Shown: positions 5,657 to 9,128 of the stretch, piece by piece
Layout of the letters: each line of letters begins with the position of its first letter
Numbering within the stretch: position 1 is the stretch's first letter
Assembly: GCA_900556095.1 (NCBI GenBank)
Contig: USNU01000037.1
Coordinates: 1-9,128 of the forward strand
Origin: an uncultured Bacteroidales bacterium
Lineage (GTDB): Bacteria; Bacteroidota; Bacteroidia; Bacteroidales; Paludibacteraceae
DNA length: 9,128 nucleotides
Direction of reading: 5' to 3'
Notes under the pieces: model-generated
Told to the model about the DNA's origin: nothing
Databases searched by the model: none
What the model saw: the letters and a program-made list of their open reading frames with translations, nothing else
Program-made: the position numbers and the translations under genes

Positions 5657-5674
5657 TTGAACATTGTTGTTCAA
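5657..5674. repeat. Inverted repeat TTGAACA-N4-TGTTCAA
   Basis: Perfect 7-bp arms with a 4-base spacer lie in the leader of the coiled-coil gene, between the stop at 5681 and the ATG at 5638. On the mRNA strand it is followed by an A-run, not a U-run, so it is not an intrinsic terminator for the minus-strand operon. It could be an operator for a dimeric regulator, a small RNA hairpin affecting translation or processing, or chance. Confidence 0.45.
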
Positions 5675-5680
5675 TAATTT

Positions 5681-6280
5681 TCAATCCATCCAGTAAATAC
5701 CTTTCTGCTTTCGTTCCTCAGGCGTCATCTGATTTGCCTCCCATGTGGTGTATCGGCGTTGGTATTCCGTGATACCGAGAGCGTCTGCGTCATCTTGGTA
5801 GATAAGTTTGTACCTGCCGTCAATTCGGACTGCCACGATAGGCTTGTGAGGAGCGTTGCTGCGATTTATGGCAGTGAACTCGGCATTGTCTATCTCGTGG
5901 ACGTTCTTGTCGAATTGCAGGAACTCCGCCACGCGGAACTCGCGGTAAGGGCAGTTGCGGAGGAGTTGGTTGCAAGCGTACTCTATACGCTGTCTGCTCC
6001 AACCGAGTTGCACCAACTGCTCGCCGAGGACAGTCCAGAAACTTATCCGCTCGCTACCGACCTGAATGGTGCTGCCCATCGCTGGGAAGTTCACCGCAAG
6101 CCGATAGATGAGAGGCATTACCTCTGTTGCCGTGGAAGGCGGCTGGTTGCGGAATACCGATAGCGGGTTACTGCTCCCGCTTGCCGATGTTCCAGCCGAG
6201 ACCGAAACTTCTTGCGAAATCCTCGGGCGAGATAATACCGCTGTTTCTTGCTGTTTTAGTGCTTGTGTGATTGTTTCCAT
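5681..6280 (-). CDS. Putative replication protein (helicase-loader-like)
   Basis: This encodes 199 aa from the ATG at 6280. Residues 1-54 are low-complexity Ser/Thr/Gln-rich and probably disordered. Residues about 55-125 form a compact helical domain: MPLIYRLAVNFPAM (55-68), FWTVLGEQLVQLGWSRQRIEYACNQL (81-106) and PYREFRVAEFLQF (111-123). It faintly recalls the N-terminal part of lambda-P-like helicase loaders ('W..aL.gLt..qi..gl......wpP...eF'). Its position directly after the initiator gene supports this. A short C-terminal domain ends QKGIYWMD. No Walker A motif is seen, so it is not a DnaC-type ATPase. The start overlaps the initiator gene by 113 bases. A GTG at 6316 would lengthen the overlap, whereas an ATG at 6118 would remove it. 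The role is inferred. Confidence 0.6.
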   Translation of the reverse strand: METITQALKQQETAVLSRPRISQEVSVSAGTSASGSSNPLSVFRNQPPSTATEVMPLIYRLAVNFPAMGSTIQVGSERISFWTVLGEQLVQLGWSRQRIEYACNQLLRNCPYREFRVAEFLQFDKNVHEIDNAEFTAINRSNAPHKPIVAVRIDGRYKLIYQDDADALGITEYQRRYTTWEANQMTPEERKQKGIYWMD

Positions 6281-6917
6281 TGTTCTGTTCGTTTTTGAGT
6301 TTTTCTTTTTCTTCACGGATATGCTTTTGAACTCTATACTGGAAGTGGGTCAGTACCTCCATTCGCTCGCCACGCTCGCAGCGTTCTCGGACTTTGAAAT
6401 CGTCGTCGTAGAACTCGTCTATGAACTTATCCAAGTCCACCAACATTTCGTTTCTTGCGAATTGCAATTCCGTCCACTCTTTTATGTTGCTTTCGGCAAT
6501 CCATTTTTTCAATCTCTCTCGTGCGTGCATACGCGCGGGCGTTGTTGTCGTAGTTATATTATTATAATTATTATATAACCCCTCACAATTTGTTAGGGGT
6601 GTACTATCGTTTTTGTTAGGGGTAACATTTTGAGACCCCTCACAATTTGTTAGGGGTGTACAGGTGTACGATGTTGGTTTTCCGCTCCGTGTTTTTTTCG
6701 AGATATACCCAATTTGTATGAGTCTCTGTAATGTGCGGCGTACTGTCATTTCGCTTTTGCCCACCCATTGAGCGATGTATGAGACAGGTTCGCTGAACCC
6801 CTCTTTGTATCCGTATATGAGTGAGTATATAATGGCTTCATCGGAGGATAGGTGCAGGTGATTGACCACCCAGCCCTGTATGGTGACAAAATTGGTATCT
6901 TGTATGGTTCGTTTCAT
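6168..6917 (-). CDS. Phage replication initiator-like winged-helix protein
   Basis: This encodes 249 aa. Residues about 20-77 form a winged helix-turn-helix: LHLSSDEAIIYSLIYGYKEG, then SYIAQWVGKSEMTVRRTLQRLIQIGYISKK (46-75), the layout of phage replication initiators and replisome organisers. Residues 85-130 are a low-complexity linker (two TPLTNCEG copies, then YNNYNN and a Thr run). The C-terminal half is helical and charged (MHARERLKKWI, VDLDKFIDEFYDDDF, FQYRVQKHIREEKEKL) and ends with SPEDFARSFGLGWNI (230-244). This tail probably contacts a loader or helicase. The linker DNA carries the iterons and A/T tract described separately, so the gene probably encloses its own binding sites, as lambda O does. 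The ATG at 6917 follows the MBL gene's TAA by two bases. The specific role as initiator is inferred from domains and context. Confidence 0.75.
   Translation of the reverse strand: MKRTIQDTNFVTIQGWVVNHLHLSSDEAIIYSLIYGYKEGFSEPVSYIAQWVGKSEMTVRRTLQRLIQIGYISKKTRSGKPTSYTCTPLTNCEGSQNVTPNKNDSTPLTNCEGLYNNYNNITTTTTPARMHARERLKKWIAESNIKEWTELQFARNEMLVDLDKFIDEFYDDDFKVRERCERGERMEVLTHFQYRVQKHIREEKEKLKNEQNNGNNHTSTKTARNSGIISPEDFARSFGLGWNIGKREQ
6554..6578. other. All-A/T tract, candidate DNA unwinding element
   Basis: Twenty-five consecutive A/T bases encode the LYNNYNNI stretch of the initiator linker. It is the longest pure A/T run I see in the window's coding DNA, and it directly touches the iteron at 6578. 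That is where initiator-induced melting would be expected. Confidence 0.55.
6578..6604. repeat. Iteron copy 1
   Basis: Arms ACCCCT and AGGGGT (6578-6583, 6595-6600) flank an inner ACAA-x-TTGT palindrome, giving a 23-bp element that is symmetric except at one base pair and its centre. With the trailing GTAC, 27 bases are identical to copy 2. It abuts the A/T tract. Confidence 0.65.
6612..6623. repeat. Iteron half-site
   Basis: TTTGTTAGGGGT matches the right half of both full copies without mismatch, but the left arm is missing. AGGGGT here lies 23 bp from that of copy 1 and 34 bp from that of copy 2, roughly two and three helical turns. Confidence 0.55.
6635..6661. repeat. Iteron copy 2
   Basis: Identical over 27 bases to copy 1, with start-to-start spacing of 57 bp. 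It encodes the upstream TPLTNCEG segment of the initiator linker (residues 87-94). The same inner and outer palindromic arms are present. Confidence 0.65.
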
Positions 6918-6919
6918 TG

Positions 6920-7648
6920 TTAGAACGGAGTAGCGTTGAGTTCGATTTGAAGCCCTTTAGTAGCAGCGATGGTATATTTGCCTGTGGCGGCGATTATCTC
7001 CCGGCAGAACGCAGATTTATCGGCATTTCGGGCAGATAAATGGATAAGTACTATCTGTGCAACGCGTGTAAGGTCGTTGGCGGAAAGCATTTCGCGGAGG
7101 TGTTCGAGAGACATGTGGCTGTTGAGCGTGCGCTCTTTGAGTGCGGCGGGCACAAGCCCTGCTTCGATATTCGCATTGAGAATAGGCAGCGAGTAGTTGC
7201 ATTCCACCATGAGGTGGTTGAGGTGCGGGATACGGTAGCGGAGATAGTAAGTGTCGGTGGCAAAGAGCAGGCGACCCATGTCGTGGTGGTCAATGATGAA
7301 TGCGAATGGCTCGGCGGCATCGTGTTGGGCTGGGATTGGTCGAACGGCAAAACCGCCGAGGTATACTGTTTTGAGCGGATCAAGTGTATGCAGCCGCGTC
7401 TGTCCTAATGATTCCGCTGTGCCTTGTGAGGTATAGACTGGTATCAGTTGGGAGTAGTCGCGCACGTACTTGGAGTGGTCGCCGTGTTCGTGTGTAAGCA
7501 GACAGCCAACTACGCGGCTTGTACGCCAGCCAAGGGCAGCAAGGCAGTCCTGCCGCGGAACTCCGCACTCTAACACAAGTGCTTCTGTGCCGTTTTGCAG
7601 GACATACCCATTGCCCGTTGAGCCACTATTTAAAACCGTGAGTTGCAT
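6920..7648 (-). CDS. MBL-fold metallo-hydrolase (YycJ/phage type)
   Basis: This encodes 242 aa of metallo-beta-lactamase fold. Metal ligands are visible in order: THEHGDH (52-58; His53, His55, Asp57, His58), His109 in AQHD, Asp132 in FATDTYY, and His203 in LIHLS. A further NSHMSLEHL motif (176-184, His178) is typical of the YycJ-like and phage branch. The N-terminus MQLTVLNSGSTGNGYVL is the family's first strand with the SxGNGY loop. Enzymes of this branch are hydrolases and several MBL relatives are nucleases. Its position between a RecT/Bet gene and the replication genes suggests a role in processing DNA ends, perhaps as exonuclease partner of the annealing protein, but that is inference. 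The ATG at 7648 follows the recT-like TAA with no gap. No signal peptide is present, so it is cytoplasmic. Confidence 0.9.
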   Translation of the reverse strand: MQLTVLNSGSTGNGYVLQNGTEALVLECGVPRQDCLAALGWRTSRVVGCLLTHEHGDHSKYVRDYSQLIPVYTSQGTAESLGQTRLHTLDPLKTVYLGGFAVRPIPAQHDAAEPFAFIIDHHDMGRLLFATDTYYLRYRIPHLNHLMVECNYSLPILNANIEAGLVPAALKERTLNSHMSLEHLREMLSANDLTRVAQIVLIHLSARNADKSAFCREIIAATGKYTIAATKGLQIELNATPF

Positions 7649-8401
7649 TTACATTCCAGCGAATACATCAGGCATTTGCGCTTCAGCAGGCTTTTCTGCT
7701 TTTGGTTTCTCCGGAGCCGTTTCTTCGTCGGGGAGTTCTTCGGTGTTGGCGTTCTGTTGTACACGCTGTTCATTGGCTGCCTCCTCGTAGGCGATATCCT
7801 CTACTTGGTGTTGCTCGTCCATAGTGTACATAGCACCGAGTTGTGTTGGGAATGCCTCGCGCAGGGCGTGTACAATGGCTACTTTGCGTATCATAGTGCA
7901 TTTGATAGCGTTCCAAGTACTGCGTCCCTTATCATAATCTTTGAGGTTCACAAAGGCTTTGACCGGGTAGTCGCGGTCTTTGCGATAGACCTCTGCCCAG
8001 CCGCCAAGGAGTACATCGCCGTCCCGCATGAACTCTCCCTCTTCGTACACTACCTCCGTGCCGCGCTTGAGGATTAAGCCTGCACGGAATCCGCGGTACT
8101 CTGCGCAGCCCTCGGCGCGTTTCATAAAGGCTTCCTTGCTGACAATGATTGATGCGTTATCCTCACCTCCTCTATTGTTGGCGAACTTGACGAGGTAGGC
8201 TTCGTTGAGGAACGGGTTTAGTTGCTGGTACTTGCAGATTGAGATGAACTGCAGGATTTCTTGGTCGGTTACATTGCCGTTGCCTTTGGTTAGGTACTGG
8301 CGGACAATGTTGGCGTTGAGTTTGATTTCTTGACCGAGGGTGTTGTACACGACCTCCATTTTTGCGACAGGACTGACTGCCATTTGTTTGTTGTTGTCCA
8401 T
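7649..8401 (-). CDS. recT: RecT/Bet-family single-strand annealing protein
   Basis: This encodes 250 aa. The protein binds single-stranded DNA and anneals complementary strands during phage recombination. Family blocks are clear: VTDQEILQFISICKYQQLNP (44-63), FLNEAYLVKF (64-73), IIVSKEAFMKRAEG (85-98) followed by YRGFRAGLI (102-110), and WNAIKCTMIRKVAIVHALREAFP (163-185). This is the Bet-like branch. Residues about 200-250 form an acidic, Pro/Glu-rich disordered tail ending MPDVFAGM, of a kind often used to contact partner proteins. The ATG at 8401 follows an 82-base leader with the promoter and palindromic operator described separately. The upstream gene encodes a Rad50-like ATPase and the downstream gene an MBL hydrolase that starts immediately after this stop. 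Length is normal. Confidence 0.92.
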   Translation of the reverse strand: MDNNKQMAVSPVAKMEVVYNTLGQEIKLNANIVRQYLTKGNGNVTDQEILQFISICKYQQLNPFLNEAYLVKFANNRGGEDNASIIVSKEAFMKRAEGCAEYRGFRAGLILKRGTEVVYEEGEFMRDGDVLLGGWAEVYRKDRDYPVKAFVNLKDYDKGRSTWNAIKCTMIRKVAIVHALREAFPTQLGAMYTMDEQHQVEDIAYEEAANEQRVQQNANTEELPDEETAPEKPKAEKPAEAQMPDVFAGM

Positions 8402-8431
8402 TGTTGTGAATGTTTAATTTATTGATTATTA

Positions 8432-8461
8432 GCGTATTCTATTACGCGTAGCAAAGTACGC
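8432..8461. promoter_or_regulatory. Tandem palindromic operator before recT
   Basis: Four 5-bp half-sites alternate as GCGTA, 6 bases, TACGC/GCGTA sharing the central palindrome TACGCGTA (8443-8450), 6 bases, TACGC. The 30-bp element is therefore two inverted repeats fused head to tail, and is symmetric overall about 8446/8447. It covers the putative -7 box and the expected start site of recT transcription. A dimeric repressor binding cooperatively is the natural reading. The regulator is not in this window. Confidence 0.6.
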
Positions 8462-8483
8462 ACTATTATTTCAGACACGCAAG
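8452..8483 (-). promoter_or_regulatory. Possible promoter for recT
   Basis: On the minus strand GTACTTTG (8452-8459) keeps the TTTG of the Bacteroidetes -7 box, but its TA is displaced by one base. CTTG (8480-8483) lies 20 nt upstream, the same spacing as in the better promoter at 631-662. It falls in the only sizeable gap of the right half, with the operator over its -7 box. The match is imperfect. Confidence 0.4.
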
Positions 8484-9128
8484 TTATTTGTGATAATTAG
8501 TGAGTTCTAATTGTTTATTCTTGACCACTGTCATCGTAATGCATTGTCCGTTGGTGGGGATAATGTCGGTGACGGACTCGGCGTTGTCAATGAAGAGCGG
8601 CAGGCTGACATCGTAGGCGCGGGCGAAGCCGTTGACGATGTCGATAGCAGCGTTCACTTGTGTGGCGCTGTTCTGCTGGTCGTAGGGTATGCCGTTGATA
8701 ATGGCTTGGCATATCTCTTTCTCGCCGTCGTTGGTTATGTTTGGTTCGTACATTTTCCAGCGCACCATAGTGAATAGCGAGGATATACCGTTTTCGACCG
8801 CCATAATTTTGGCTTTGCGGTAGGCGAGGATTTGCTGTTCCACGCCCTCGGCTTGCGCTATGGTGTCGGCAAGGGTGCGCTGCTGCCAACAGGCGGGCGC
8901 GTTCCTCGTCGATACGCCTGTTGGTGTCGCGTGCTGCAAGGCGGCGGAGCAAGTCTTCGCGCAAGCGTTGGAGGCTCGCTATCACTTGCGTTATTTCCGT
9001 TATCTGCGTAGCGGTCGTATCTTGCGTGGTTTCCGTTGCTTGGGTTGCCTGTGCCAATTGGCTTTCAATGTCCTGCTTCTTGGCTATGAGAGTTTGGTAT
9101 TCTGCGTCTTGGTTGAGGATAGTGGTGG
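8484..9128 (-). CDS. Rad50/SbcC-like phage ATPase, partial, frame broken
   Basis: This is the C-terminal part of a long coiled-coil ATPase, continuing beyond the right edge. From 9128 to about 8880 one frame encodes a coiled coil (QDAEYQTLIAKKQDIESQ, later LQRLREDLLRRLAARD and DEERARLLAA). The frame then turns to non-helical residues. In the +1 frame, from about 8880, the helix resumes (QRTLADTIAQAEGVEQQILAYRKA) and leads into the ATPase lobe: FTMVRWKMYEP, an NSATQVNAAIDIVN segment in the place of the ABC signature, and the Walker-B-like LPLFIDNAESV. That lobe is well known in phage Rad50-like proteins next to recT. The two pieces are clearly one gene. The join lies near 8878-8890 and needs skipping one base (or restoring two). 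It may be a sequencing error, a true mutation or a recoding site. Predicted role: DNA-end processing with the RecT-like annealing protein. Confidence 0.75.

Larger units (their letters stand above)
6554..6661. other. Candidate phage replication origin inside the initiator gene
   Basis: The segment holds two identical 27-bp copies of a near-palindrome (6578-6604 and 6635-6661), a half-site between them (6612-6623), and an uninterrupted 25-bp A/T tract (6554-6578) abutting one copy. In gene direction the order is iteron, half-site, iteron, A/T tract, which is the lambda ori order within gene O. The half-site is in a different reading frame from the full copies, so the repetition is conserved as DNA rather than as peptide. 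Origin function is inferred and untested. Confidence 0.6.

Noticed and set aside
5639..5674. TTG start at 5674 for the coiled-coil protein
   Set aside because: It would start within the palindrome and add non-helical residues; the ATG at 5638 precedes the coiled coil directly.
5651..5674. Intrinsic terminator at the TTGAACA palindrome
   Set aside because: On the transcribed minus strand the hairpin is followed by A residues. The T-run is on the wrong side.
6797..6803. ACCCCTC as a further iteron half-site
   Set aside because: Only seven bases match, it is about 140 bp from the cluster and within the conserved winged-helix coding sequence, so chance is likely.
8587..9057. A separate gene starting with TTG at 9057
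   Set aside because: The frame is open through to the window edge with continuous coiled-coil sequence, so 9057 is not a gene start. The part below about 8878 is out of frame with the ATPase lobe.
1..9128. A new defence system, CRISPR array, tRNA or insertion sequence
   Set aside because: No repeat-spacer array, cloverleaf, transposase or toxin/effector domain could be seen; the content fits phage replication, recombination and modification.

Overview
The window looks like part of a temperate or lytic siphophage/prophage genome from a Bacteroidetes host (Bacteroides, Parabacteroides or a relative). Three things suggest this. The clearest promoter (631-662) has the Bacteroidetes form, TTTG, a 20-nt spacer, then TAnnTTTG. 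Gene leaders are A-rich, without convincing Shine-Dalgarno sequences. The proteins also resemble families I know from gut Bacteroidales phages, notably a C5 methyltransferase with the FSGYDSQ motif and a Bet/RecT plus MBL pair. Every supported gene lies on the minus strand, so transcription runs from high to low coordinates. Genes are packed with ATGA overlaps, TAA-ATG junctions and gaps of a few bases; no gap exceeds about 110 bases.

In the direction of transcription, the right end (9128-6920) is a recombination module. It holds the C-terminal part of a Rad50/SbcC-like phage ATPase (reading frame broken near 8880-8890), a promoter/operator region with a striking repeated palindrome, a RecT/Bet-type annealing protein and an MBL-fold hydrolase. 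Next (6917-5681) is a replication module: a winged-helix initiator-like protein, overlapped for 113 nt by a gene with a faint lambda-P-like helicase-loader look. Inside the initiator gene, in the linker between its N- and C-terminal parts, is a candidate replication origin. It has two identical 27-bp copies of a near-palindromic iteron, one half-site, and a 25-bp all-A/T tract directly beside them. This is the lambda O/ori/P layout in a phage of a different bacterial phylum and is the most interesting feature here.

The middle (5638-3201) is a run of small accessory genes, mostly of unknown function. They include a DUF551-like protein, a 55-aa Cys/His-rich protein, a 47-aa protein and possibly a 29-aa basic peptide, followed by an ASCH/PUA-like protein. 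The left part (3189-1) holds two DNA methyltransferases with no restriction enzyme in view: a complete C5-cytosine enzyme and the N-terminal 203 residues of a ParB-domain plus DNA-methylase fusion cut by the window edge. Between them are small proteins, two of them Cys-rich, and a likely intrinsic terminator at 1324-1350. The ParB-methylase gene has its own promoter.

I saw no tRNA, rRNA, CRISPR, insertion sequence, attachment site, structural gene or recognisable restriction enzyme in the window.
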